Below, one piece after another: positions 25,440 to 34,600 of a stretch of 64,000 bases of DNA. The DNA lies in the NCBI GenBank assembly GCA_013297875.1, contig JAAFIW010000004.1, positions 186,001 to 250,000 of the forward strand, written 5' to 3'. A model generated the notes under the pieces. The model was not told the DNA's origin. It searched no databases and saw only the letters and a program-made list of their open reading frames with translations. How positions within the stretch are numbered: position 1 is the first letter of the stretch; every line of letters begins with the position of its first letter. Both the position numbers and the translations under genes were made by a program. Origin of the DNA: Comamonadaceae bacterium (lineage in GTDB: Bacteria; Pseudomonadota; Gammaproteobacteria; Burkholderiales; Burkholderiaceae_C).

Positions 25440-26720
25440 TTACTTCTTCACTGGCTCGTCAGGCTTCTTGTCATTGCCTTCGATAAACGGAGACCATGGC
25501 TTGGCCTTCACCGGGCCAGGCGTTTTCCACACCACATTGAACTGGCCGTCAGCCTTGATCTCGCCAATGAAAACCGACTTATGCAAGTGGTGGTTTTTCT
25601 CGTCCATCTTGCTGGTGATGCCACTGGGTGCCTTGAAGGTCTGGCCGGCCATGGCGGCGATCACTTTGTCGGTGTCGGTGGACTTGGCTTTTTCAACCGC
25701 CTGCTTCCACATGTTGATGCCGATGTAGGTGGCTTCCATCGGGTCGTTGGTCAAAGGCTTGTCTTTGTGGCCGGCGATGCCCTTGGCCTTGGCATAAGCC
25801 GACCATTTTTTGATGAACTCGTCGTTCGATGGGTTCTTGATCGACTGGAAGTAGTTCCAGGCAGCCAGATGGCCCACCAGCGGCTTGGTGTCCACGCCGC
25901 GCAGCTCTTCCTCGCCCACGCTGAACGCCACCACCGGCACGTCTTTGGCCTTCAGGCCGGCATTGCCCAGCTCTTTGTAAAACGGCACGTTGGAGTCGCC
26001 ATTGATGGTGGAGACCACAGCGGTTTTTCCACCGGCAGAAAACTTCTTCACATCGGCCACGATGGTCTGGTAATCGGAGTGGCCAAACGGCGTGTATTTT
26101 TCGTCGATGTCGCTGTCTTTCACGCCCTTGGATTTCAAGTAAGCGCGCAAAATTTTGTTGGTGGTGCGCGGGTACACATAGTCCGTGCCCAGCAACACCC
26201 AGCGCTTGGCCGCGCCGCCGTCTTTGCTCATCAGGTAATCAACAGCCGGAATGGCTTGCTGGTTGGGCGCAGCGCCGGTGTAAAACACGTTTTTGCTCAG
26301 CTCTTCGCCTTCGTATTGCACAGGGTAGAACAGCAAGCCGTTCATTTCTTCAACCACCGGCAGCACCGACTTGCGGCTCACGCTGGTCCAGCAGCCGAAG
26401 ATCACGGCAACCTTGTCTTGCCCCAGCAACTGCTTGGTTTTCTCGGCAAACAAAGGCCAGTTGGAAGCCGGGTCAACAATCACTGGCTCCAGCTTCTTGC
26501 CCATCACGCCACCTTTGGCATTGATCTCGTCAATCGCCATCAGCACCGTGTCTTTCAACACGGTCTCAGAAATGGCCATGGTGCCCGACAGGCTGTGCAA
26601 GATGCCGACTTTGATGGTGTCTTTGCTTTGGGCATGGGCTGGCAGCACGGACAAACCGGCAAAAGCTACAGTGGACACGACGGCAGCGGTCACTGCCTTG
26701 AGGGTAAAACGACGTTGCAT
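25440..26720 (-). CDS. urtA: Urea ABC transporter substrate-binding protein UrtA
   Basis: 426 aa from ATG 26720, which gives a clean signal peptide (MQRRFTLKAVTAAVV..., cleavage near AHA-Q). The periplasmic type I binding fold is typical of UrtA (TIKVGILHSLSGTMAISE, GCWTSVSRKSVLPVVEE, LGTDYVYPRTTNKILRAYL in outline). It captures urea for UrtBC. The upstream part of the open frame is non-coding leader. As first gene of urtABCDE, its promoter region carries a perfect palindrome about 105 bp upstream. Confidence 0.97.
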   Translation of the reverse strand: MQRRFTLKAVTAAVVSTVAFAGLSVLPAHAQSKDTIKVGILHSLSGTMAISETVLKDTVLMAIDEINAKGGVMGKKLEPVIVDPASNWPLFAEKTKQLLGQDKVAVIFGCWTSVSRKSVLPVVEEMNGLLFYPVQYEGEELSKNVFYTGAAPNQQAIPAVDYLMSKDGGAAKRWVLLGTDYVYPRTTNKILRAYLKSKGVKDSDIDEKYTPFGHSDYQTIVADVKKFSAGGKTAVVSTINGDSNVPFYKELGNAGLKAKDVPVVAFSVGEEELRGVDTKPLVGHLAAWNYFQSIKNPSNDEFIKKWSAYAKAKGIAGHKDKPLTNDPMEATYIGINMWKQAVEKAKSTDTDKVIAAMAGQTFKAPSGITSKMDEKNHHLHKSVFIGEIKADGQFNVVWKTPGPVKAKPWSPFIEGNDKKPDEPVKK

Positions 26721-27067
26721 GGTTACAGGGCTCCAGTTGAAAAGGTAAATGTCTCGCTGCGCTTTGGCAAAGCAAAGGTTTTCGCAACGGTGAGGCACTG
26801 TAGGCACTGCGGCCAGCGGGGCCAATACGCCGTGTGGCGTATGCGGGTGATGCGGGAAGGCTGTTTTGCTTGAAAAAACGCTATGAATAGCGTAGCTGTT
26901 TGAGCAGGCTTTACATGGGCGGGTGGCACTTTTGGCTTGTAAACGCTGATGGCCAGGCGTGGTTCGGGGTGCAGACCCCGCGAGGGGCCCCGGCCAGTGG
27001 CCTACAGTTCGCCGTGTGGCCGGGCTTCACGCATCAAGCCCGCCCGCTTCAACACAAGGCCCAAGCC
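26721..27067. other. Divergent promoter region between urtA and the first AAA gene
   Basis: 347 bp. Contains the palindrome at 26825-26842, a dispersed-repeat copy at about 26880-26940 (TAGCTGTTTGAGCAGGCTTT...ACATGGGCGGGTGGC) and GC-rich sequence before the ATG at 27068. No gene is seen. Confidence 0.6.
26825..26842. promoter_or_regulatory. Perfect 7-4-7 palindrome upstream of urtA
   Basis: ATACGCC-GTGT-GGCGTAT. The same 18-bp layout, with two mismatches in one arm, lies between the permease-kinase gene and ureA (35267-35284). It is a good candidate for the binding site of a dimeric regulator, plausibly the LuxR-type response regulator encoded at 30673-31674. Confidence 0.55.
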
Positions 27068-28714
27068 ATGGAAAAATTTTTCAACAACGCTGGCCCGCAG
27101 CAGCCGGGCAGCAACTACACGATAGACCCGCTGCGGCGCATCAAGCTGCCCGAGCTGCAGGAGCTGATTGACCAGCAGCGTTACTTCGTTCTCCACGCCC
27201 CGCGCCAGACGGGCAAAACGACGTCGCTGTATGCGCTGATGCGCCACTTCAATGCAGGTACGCAGTACCGGGCGCTCTACGTGAACATTGAACCGGCACA
27301 AGCCTTTCGGGAAGACGTCAGCAGCGCGGTGCAGTGCATGGTCAGCATCATGGCGGACTTGGCACAACTGCATCTGGGCGATGGCAGCGCCACAGTGTTG
27401 CACCAGCAGCTGATGGCCAATAAAAACTGGAATGACGCGCTGCGCCTGATGATTCGCCACCTGTCCAGCCACGACGACGCGCAGCCTTCCAACCCGCGCC
27501 CGCTGATCTTGATGATCGACGAGATCGACGCCCTGATCGGCGACACCCTGATCAGCGTGCTGCGCCAGATTCGCGCGGGCTATGCCGACCGGCCAGCCGC
27601 CTTTCCGCAAAGCGTCATCCTCTGCGGCGTGCGTGATGTGCGCGACTACCGCATTCATTCGAGCGCCACCAAAGAAATCATCACCGGCGGCAGCGCGTTC
27701 AACATTAAGGCCGATTCGATTCGCCTGGGTAACTTCAGTGAAGCCGAAGTCAACGAGCTGTACCAGCAGCACACCGACGAGACGGGCCAGGTGTTTACCC
27801 CTGAAGCCCGCGAGCTGGCCTGGGCCTACACGCAGGGCCAGCCCTGGCTGGTCAATGCCCTGGCCTATGACGTGACCTTTCGCATGCGCGAGATGCGCGA
27901 CCGCAGCATTCCCATCACCGGTGAAATCATGCGCCAGGCCAAAGAGCGCATGGTGCTGTCGCGGGCCACGCATCTGGATCAGCTCATCGACAAGCTACAG
28001 GAGCCACGGGTTTACAGCGTGATGGCACCTTTGCTGGCCGGTGAAAACATTGAGCAGTTTCCGCCCGACGACCTGCAGTACTGCATTGACCTGGGCCTTG
28101 TCTCGCAAGGTGAGCCGGGCAATACCCGGTCCATTCGGGTGTCTAACCAGATTTACCTGGAAGTGATTCCTCGTGAGCTGACCCACATGGCCCAGGTCAG
28201 CTTTGCCAACTCCAACGCCGCCAGCCACAACCCACCGGCGGTCTGGTACATCGACCCAGACGGCACCCCCGAAGGCGCACTGAACCTGCCGCGCCTGCTG
28301 GGCGCTTTCCAGCAGTTTTACCGCGAGCATTCCGAGCATTGGCTGAGCGGCATGCAGTACCGAGAAGCGGGCCCGCAGCTCCTGCTGCAAGCCTATCTGC
28401 AGCGCATCGTCAACGGCGGTGGCCGCATCGAACGGGAATACGGCCTGGGCCGTGGAAGAACCGACCTCTACATCACCTGGCCCGCCTGCCCCGAACCGCG
28501 CCAGCGCTTGGTGATCGAGATCAAGGTCAAACGCGCCAAAGACAGCCTGCAAACGGTGATTGAGCAAGGCACCACGCAAACCCGGGAATACATGCAGCGC
28601 TGTGCGGCCACGCAGGCGCATTTGGTGGTGTTTGATGCAGACGCTGGCAAAAGCTGGAGCGACAAGGTGTATGACAAACCGCTGGAAAGCGGCTTGCACC
28701 TGTGGGGCTGCTGA
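27068..28714 (+). CDS. AAA ATPase with C-terminal PD-(D/E)XK nuclease-like domain, copy 1
   Basis: 548 aa from ATG 27068, whose N-terminus matches copy 2. Walker A APRQTGKTT (K50) and Walker B LILMIDEID (D151, E152) lie in an AAA-like domain. The C-terminal ~130 residues hold a PD-(D/E)XK-type core: GRGRTDLYITW then LVIEIKVK. Such ATPase-nuclease proteins occur in multiple copies in many genomes and have no established function; defence or mobile-element roles are speculated. It is followed after 60 bp by a near-identical copy; the two differ mainly around residues 318-395. Confidence 0.85.
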   Translation: MEKFFNNAGPQQPGSNYTIDPLRRIKLPELQELIDQQRYFVLHAPRQTGKTTSLYALMRHFNAGTQYRALYVNIEPAQAFREDVSSAVQCMVSIMADLAQLHLGDGSATVLHQQLMANKNWNDALRLMIRHLSSHDDAQPSNPRPLILMIDEIDALIGDTLISVLRQIRAGYADRPAAFPQSVILCGVRDVRDYRIHSSATKEIITGGSAFNIKADSIRLGNFSEAEVNELYQQHTDETGQVFTPEARELAWAYTQGQPWLVNALAYDVTFRMREMRDRSIPITGEIMRQAKERMVLSRATHLDQLIDKLQEPRVYSVMAPLLAGENIEQFPPDDLQYCIDLGLVSQGEPGNTRSIRVSNQIYLEVIPRELTHMAQVSFANSNAASHNPPAVWYIDPDGTPEGALNLPRLLGAFQQFYREHSEHWLSGMQYREAGPQLLLQAYLQRIVNGGGRIEREYGLGRGRTDLYITWPACPEPRQRLVIEIKVKRAKDSLQTVIEQGTTQTREYMQRCAATQAHLVVFDADAGKSWSDKVYDKPLESGLHLWGC

Positions 28715-28774
28715 GCCGGGTGCCGAGGTTTGCGCTCGCCACGTCTGACAGACCAATATTTATAAAAAATAGCC

Positions 28775-30403
28775 ATGGAAAAATTCTTCAACAACGCTGG
28801 CCCGCAGCTGCCGGGCGACAACTACACGATAGACCCGCTGCGGCGCATCAAGCTGCCTGAGCTGCAGGATTTGATCGATCAGAAGCGCTACTTTGTGCTG
28901 CACGCCCCGCGCCAGACGGGCAAAACGACGTCGCTGTATGCGCTGATGCGCCACTTCAATGCGGGCACGCAGTACCGGGCGCTCTACGTGAACATTGAAC
29001 CGGCACAAGCCTTTCGGGAAGACGTCAGCAGCGCGGTGCAGTGCATGGTCAGCATCATGGCGGACTTGGCACAACTGCATCTGGGCGATGGCAGCGCCAC
29101 AGTGTTGCACCAGCAGCTGATGGCCAATAAAAACTGGAATGACGCGCTGCGCCTGATGATTCGCCACCTGTCCAGCCACGACGACGCGCAGCCTTCCAAC
29201 CCGCGCCCGCTGATCTTGATGATCGACGAGATCGACGCCCTGATCGGCGACACCCTGATCAGCGTGCTGCGCCAGATTCGCGCGGGCTATGCCGACCGGC
29301 CAGCCGCCTTTCCGCAAAGCGTCATCCTCTGCGGCGTGCGTGATGTGCGTGACTACCGCATTCATTCCAGCGCCACCAAGGAAATCATCACCGGCGGCAG
29401 CGCGTTCAACATCAAGGCCGATTCGATTCGCCTGGGTAACTTCAGTGAAGACGAAGTCAACGAGCTGTACCAGCAGCACACCGATGAAACGGGCCAGGTG
29501 TTCACGTCGGAAGCCCGCGAGCTGGCCTGGGCCTACACGCAGGGCCAGCCGTGGCTGGTGAATGCGCTGGCCTATGACGTGACCTTTCGCATGAGGGAAA
29601 TGCGCGACCGAAGCATTCCCATCACCGGCGAAATCATGCGCCAGGCCAAGGAGCGCATGGTGCTGTCGCGGGCCACGCACCTGGATCAGCTGGTGGACAA
29701 GCTGCAGGAGCCGCGGGTGTACCGGGTGATGTCGCCACTGCTTCAAAGCGAGGGGGATGATGCCGAGTTTGCCAATGACGACACCGAGTACTGCATTGAC
29801 CTGGGGTTGATCCGGCGCAGCACGACGGGCAAGCGCATTGAAATTGCCAATGACATCTACCGCGAGGTCATTCCCCGCGAACTGACCGAAATAGCCCAGA
29901 CCATTTTCGCCAGCACCCAGGCACCGCAAGCCTGGTACATCGACCCAGACGGCACACCCGAAGGCGCGCTGAACCTGTCACGTTTGTTAACGGCCTTCCA
30001 GCAGTTTTACCGCGAGCATTCCGAGCATTGGCTGAGCGGCATGCAATACCGGGAAGCGGGCCCGCAGCTCCTGCTGCAAGCCTACTTGCAGCGCATCGTC
30101 AACGGCGGTGGCCGCATTGAGCGGGAATACGGCCTGGGTAGGGGCCGCACCGACCTGTACGTCACCTGGCCGGCGTGCCCTGAGCCGCGTCAGCGGCTGG
30201 TGATCGAGATCAAGGTCAAACGCGCCAAAGACAGCTTGCAAACGGTGATCGACCTAGGCACCACGCAAACCCGGGAGTACATGCAGCGCTGCGCGGCCAC
30301 GCACGGGCATCTGGTGGTGTTTGATGCAGACGCTGGCAAAAGCTGGAGCGACAAGGTGTATGACAAACCGCTGGAAAGCGGCTTGCACCTGTGGGGCTGC
30401 TGA
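28775..30403 (+). CDS. AAA ATPase with C-terminal PD-(D/E)XK nuclease-like domain, copy 2
   Basis: 542 aa, the same domain order as its upstream neighbour: Walker A APRQTGKTT, Walker B LILMIDEID, C-terminal GRGRTDLYVTW...LVIEIKVK. Long stretches of DNA are identical to copy 1 at synonymous positions too, showing recent duplication or gene conversion. The segment after VYRVMSPLL through the run before WYIDPDG differs in sequence and length. It could be the part that recognises a specific partner. It may be co-transcribed with copy 1. Confidence 0.85.
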   Translation: MEKFFNNAGPQLPGDNYTIDPLRRIKLPELQDLIDQKRYFVLHAPRQTGKTTSLYALMRHFNAGTQYRALYVNIEPAQAFREDVSSAVQCMVSIMADLAQLHLGDGSATVLHQQLMANKNWNDALRLMIRHLSSHDDAQPSNPRPLILMIDEIDALIGDTLISVLRQIRAGYADRPAAFPQSVILCGVRDVRDYRIHSSATKEIITGGSAFNIKADSIRLGNFSEDEVNELYQQHTDETGQVFTSEARELAWAYTQGQPWLVNALAYDVTFRMREMRDRSIPITGEIMRQAKERMVLSRATHLDQLVDKLQEPRVYRVMSPLLQSEGDDAEFANDDTEYCIDLGLIRRSTTGKRIEIANDIYREVIPRELTEIAQTIFASTQAPQAWYIDPDGTPEGALNLSRLLTAFQQFYREHSEHWLSGMQYREAGPQLLLQAYLQRIVNGGGRIEREYGLGRGRTDLYVTWPACPEPRQRLVIEIKVKRAKDSLQTVIDLGTTQTREYMQRCAATHGHLVVFDADAGKSWSDKVYDKPLESGLHLWGC

Positions 30404-30445
30404 GTTCGCCAGCCAAACGAGGACAAAACGGCTTTACCCCCTCTC

Positions 30446-30515
30446 CCGCAGGCTACGTCTGGCGCTGCCCCTCACCCCAGCCCTCTCCCCTGAGGGGCGA
30501 GGGAGCAAAACCCAC
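30446..30515. repeat. CCCTCTCCC/GGGCGAGGG dispersed repeat
   Basis: CCCTCACCCCAGCCCTCTCC and flanks form the G/C-rich repeat that also occurs near 25275 and, in frame, at 56748-56795. It lies between the second AAA gene and the response regulator. Confidence 0.6.
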
Positions 30516-30612
30516 TTGCCCCAAAGATGTGTAGATACCCATGCCCAGCGGGGGAAGGGGTTGTTTGCATGTCTCCACCTGTGCGACTGCTTTTTCAAGC
30601 CAAAACCGCCAC

Positions 30613-30656
30613 CCGCCCAGGTATAAATTGCTCAAGCAGCTATCAAAAACATAGTA
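30613..30656. repeat. Dispersed TGCTCAAGCA repeat copy
   Basis: GCCCAGGTATAAATTGCTCA then AGCAGCTATCAAAAACATAGTA, with CTAT...ATAG arms, just 3' of the response-regulator gene. Confidence 0.75.
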
Positions 30657-30672
30657 TCGCCCGGCAAGCACA

Positions 30673-31674
30673 TCACCCCTCAAACTGCGGGTTCAACTGC
30701 CGGATGCGCCCCAGCGCCATCGCTGCCGCTGCCGTTCGGGTTTCTACGCCCAGCTTGGTGAAGATGCGCTCCAGGTGTTTTTTGATGGTGGCGGGGCTGG
30801 CGCCCAAGATGTCGGCAATGTCGCGGTTGATCTTGCCTTTGACGACCCAGTACAGCACCTCGGCCTCGCGGGCCGTGAGTTTGAAACTCAGTGACATGGC
30901 CTCGATCACCGCGCTGTCAGACACCTCTTGCATCACGATCAACCAGTCGCCACCGCCTTCGCTGTCGCCGGTTTGCTGGTGCAGGCGGAAGGTCAGGCGG
31001 CGGGCACCGAGTGCCACGCTCAGGCGGGGGGGTTCGATTTGCTGTTGCGCATCGGGCAGGTGGCGTTGCAACCACTGCACCACATCGGGTGGTGCCAGCG
31101 GCTGGCTATAGACCTCCCCAGCCGCGTAGTACTGACCCAGCAGCTCGCGGGCCAGGGCGGTTTGCCACATCAGCTTGCCGTCGCTGGCGCGCACGGTGAT
31201 GCTGGCGTAGCCAAATGCGTCCAGTGCATTGCGCGCCTGGCCGGCCTGGCGGGCCTCCTGGCGGGCGCGGCGGGCGCTGGCCAGGTGCACATTCATGCGG
31301 GCCAGCACTTCCTTGGGCTTGATGGGCTTGGTCACATAGTCCACACCGCCCGCATCCAGTGCGGCCACCAGGTATTCGGTCTCGGTCAGGCCGGTCATGA
31401 AGATGATGGGAATGTGGGCGGTGGCGGCATTGGCCTTGAGCTGGCGGGCCACTTCAAAACCGTCCATGCCGGGCATCAGCGCGTCCAGCAACACGATGTC
31501 GGGCAGGGCTTGGGCAGCGCGCTGCAAGGCGGCTGCACCGCTGGTGGCCACCAGCACGGTGTAGCCTGATTCGTCCAGCGCGTCGTGCAACACCGAGAGG
31601 TTATCGGGCACGTCGTCGACGATCAGCACCACATCGCTGTTGGCGCGGTCTAGCGTTGTGTGCAGGTTGCTCAT
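30673..31674 (-). CDS. LuxR-family DNA-binding response regulator
   Basis: 333 aa. The N-terminal receiver has acidic D20-D21, phospho-acceptor D64 (IVLLDALMPGMDG), a T in IIFMTG and K in YVTKPIKP. A middle region of ~100 residues resembles a PAS-like sensor. The C-terminal LuxR HTH is LTAREAEVLYWVVKGKINRDI...ATIKKHLERIFTKLGVETR in outline. Its ATG overlaps the stop of the permease-kinase gene, so the two form a two-component pair. Likely targets are the palindromes upstream of urtA and in the kinase-ureA region. Confidence 0.93.
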   Translation of the reverse strand: MSNLHTTLDRANSDVVLIVDDVPDNLSVLHDALDESGYTVLVATSGAAALQRAAQALPDIVLLDALMPGMDGFEVARQLKANAATAHIPIIFMTGLTETEYLVAALDAGGVDYVTKPIKPKEVLARMNVHLASARRARQEARQAGQARNALDAFGYASITVRASDGKLMWQTALARELLGQYYAAGEVYSQPLAPPDVVQWLQRHLPDAQQQIEPPRLSVALGARRLTFRLHQQTGDSEGGGDWLIVMQEVSDSAVIEAMSLSFKLTAREAEVLYWVVKGKINRDIADILGASPATIKKHLERIFTKLGVETRTAAAAMALGRIRQLNPQFEG

Positions 31675-34600
31675 GGTGTCGAAATCGCGTCCAGTTGTGC
31701 GGTGATGGCGTCAAACTGGAACTGCTGGGCCAGGGTGCGCAGCGGGTCGGCAAAGGCGGCGCAAGCGCTGTCGCGGGCCACGATGGCGTCCAGCTGGTTG
31801 AGCACACCGCGGCAGTAGCCCAGTTGCACCAGTTCGCGCAGTGCTTTCAGTTCGTCGGTGTTGGGTAGAGTGATCGCTGCGGCAGCCGGCGCCTCTTCCA
31901 CAGAGGTGTGTGGCACCTCGCTCCAGCGCAATTCCAGCCGCCGCTCCAGCCAGTCCAGCAGCTCGGCGTGGCGCACGGGCTTGAGCACAAAGTCTTGCGG
32001 CAGCACGCGCTCGTCGTTGTCCAGCCCTTTGTCAAAGGCATTGGCCGACACAATGGCCACGGGTGTATGGGCCAAACCCGGCAGCAGGCGCAGGCGGCGC
32101 AGGGTTTCCCAGCCGTCAATGCCGGGCATGGCCAGGTCCAGCAGCACCGCGTCAGCTTGAAAACCGGCCACCAGCAAGTCCAGCCCATCATGGCCGCTGG
32201 CAGCGGTGCGCAGCACAAAGCCCAGCGGCTCCAGCAGGTTGACCAGCAGCTCGCGGTCGGCCTCTTCGTTGTCAATCACCAGCAGCTTGCGGCGCTCACC
32301 CTTGTAGGCCAGGCGGCGCAGCGCGGGCGCCGGCCGGGGCCAGGCGCTCTCAGCCACGCCGTGCAATTGCGGCAAAAACAGGCGCACGCGGAAAACCGAA
32401 CCTTTGCCGGGCGTGCCCTGCGCCGTCATCTCGCCGCCCATCAAATCGGTGAGCATTTTGGCAATCGTCAAACCCAGGCCAGCACCGGACGCGCTGCCCA
32501 CGCTGCTGATAGCTTGCCCGCGCGCAAACGGCTCAAAAATCTGCTCCAGCTCGTGTGCGCTCAGGCCCGGCCCGGTGTCTTCAATCTCGATGTGGGCCAT
32601 CTCGCGTGCGTAGCGGGCGCGCAAGGTCACCCGGCCCTGCGCGGTGAACTTGATGGCATTGCCCAGCAGGTTGATGAGAATCTGGCGCAGGCGCTTTTCA
32701 TCGGCCCGCACCACCTCGGGCAGGTTGCCCTGTGCCTCGAATGCAAAGCCCAGGCCTTTGCCGGCGGCTTGCAACTCAAACATCGCAGCCACTTCGTGAA
32801 TGCAGTCGGCAAAGCGCATGGGCTTGGGCTCCAGCGTGAGCTTGCCAGCCTCGATGCGGGCAATGTCCAGCGTGCCCTCGATCAGCGACAGCAGGTGCTC
32901 GCCGCCGCGCTTGATCACGTGCACCGCATGCTTGCGGTGCGGCGGCACGCCGGCGTCTTCGCCCATCAGCTGCGCATAGCCCAGGATGCTGTTCAGCGGG
33001 GTGCGCAGTTCGTGGCTGATGGTGCTGATGTAGCGGCTTTTGGCCTGGTTGGCCCGTGTGGCGGCTTCGCGCGCCTCCTCGGCCACCACCGTGGCCTGCT
33101 CGGCCTGAAGCTTTGCGCTTTGCAGGGCTTCGTCGGTCTGCTTGTGCAGCGCAATTTCGCGCATCAGCAAGTGGGTTTGGCGGTTAGATTCTTCTTGTGC
33201 CACCTGGCGGCTTTTGTGGGAGAGCACCAGCGCCCATGCCACGATGCCCGCCATCACCAACAGCACCATGTAGGCCTTGACGAAGCCTGCGCGCAGAAGG
33301 CTGCTGGCCGCATCGACTGCCGTCGTGCCGGAATCGACCAGCGTTCGCAGCTCCTGGTGGTACAGCAAGCCAAACACGGCTGCCAGCAGGGGCACCACCA
33401 CCAGCATGAGCAAAATAAAGTGGCCCAAGCCGGTGTCCAGAAACGGCCACACCCGCTTTGGCAACAGCCAGCGCAAGGTGGCCGACCATTGCGCCGACAG
33501 GCTGGCGTGTGGTTTGCACAGGTCGCCACAGCGCGCGTCCAGCGTGCAGCACAGCGAGCAGATGGGGCCTTGGTAAGCGGGGCAATGGGCCATGTCGGGG
33601 CCTTCGTAGTCGCGCTCGCAGATCACGCAGCGGCGAACTATTTCCTCGGTATCAGAGGCCCGTTCCGCCGCCGGGCCGCCCCAAGGCGGAACAGCCCCCT
33701 CGGGGGGCAGCGATGACACGAAGTGCAGAGCGTGGGGGCGTGTGTAAGGTCGTGCCAGGTAGTAGCGGCCTTTCGTGGCCCAGGCAATCAAAGGTGACGC
33801 AACAAAGGCCGTCACCATCGCAATCACCGCCGAAAACGCCTGCGGGCCCGAGCCAAACAAGCCCAGATGCGCGGCAATCGACAGCACCGAGGCCAGCGCC
33901 ATCGCGCCCACGCCCACCGGGTTCACGTCCCACAAATACGCGCGCTTGAACTCGATGCCTTTGGGCGACAGGCCCAGCGGTTTGTTGACCACCAGGTCGG
34001 CCACCACGGCCATCATCCAGGCAATGGCCAGGTTGGAATACAGGCCCAGCACATCGCCCAGGGCCTGAAACACGTTCATCTCCATCAGCATGAAGGCAAT
34101 CAAGGTGTTGAACACCACCCACACCACGCGTCCCGGGTGGCTGTGCGTGACGCGGGAGAAAAAATTGCTCCAGGCCAGCGAGCCTGCGTAGGCATTGGTC
34201 ACATTGATCTTCAACTGCGAAATCACCACAAACAGCGCTGTGGCCGCCACCGCCCAGCCGTAATGGGGAAATACATATTCATAGGCCGCCAAATACATCT
34301 GGTTGGGGTCTACCGCCCGGTCCACCGGCACGCTGTGGCTGATGGCCAAGTAGGCCAGCAGCGCGCCGCCCAGCATCTTCAACACCCCCAGCACCACCCA
34401 GCCCGGCCCGCCCACCAGCACGCCCAGCCACCACTGGCGTGCGTTGGCCGGGGTTTTGGCGGGCATGAAGCGCAGGTAGTCCACCTGCTCGCCCATTTGC
34501 GTGATCAGCGCAATGCCTACGGTGAGCGCCGCGCCAAACATGTAGACGTTGAAGCCGCTGCTGCCAGACTTTTCGCCGGTGTAGCCCACCACGCCGGCAA

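Noticed and set aside
25581-26873. Long plus-strand frame opposite urtA
   Set aside because: Antisense shadow in GC-rich DNA; urtA has signal peptide and family motifs.
26721-26900. Sigma-54 (TGGC-N-GC) promoter upstream of urtA
   Set aside because: Only loose GG/GC pairs with wrong spacing were found, so I do not claim one.
31908-33716. Long plus-strand frame (602 codons) opposite the permease-kinase
   Set aside because: Antisense shadow of the kinase and receiver part; no recognisable domain.
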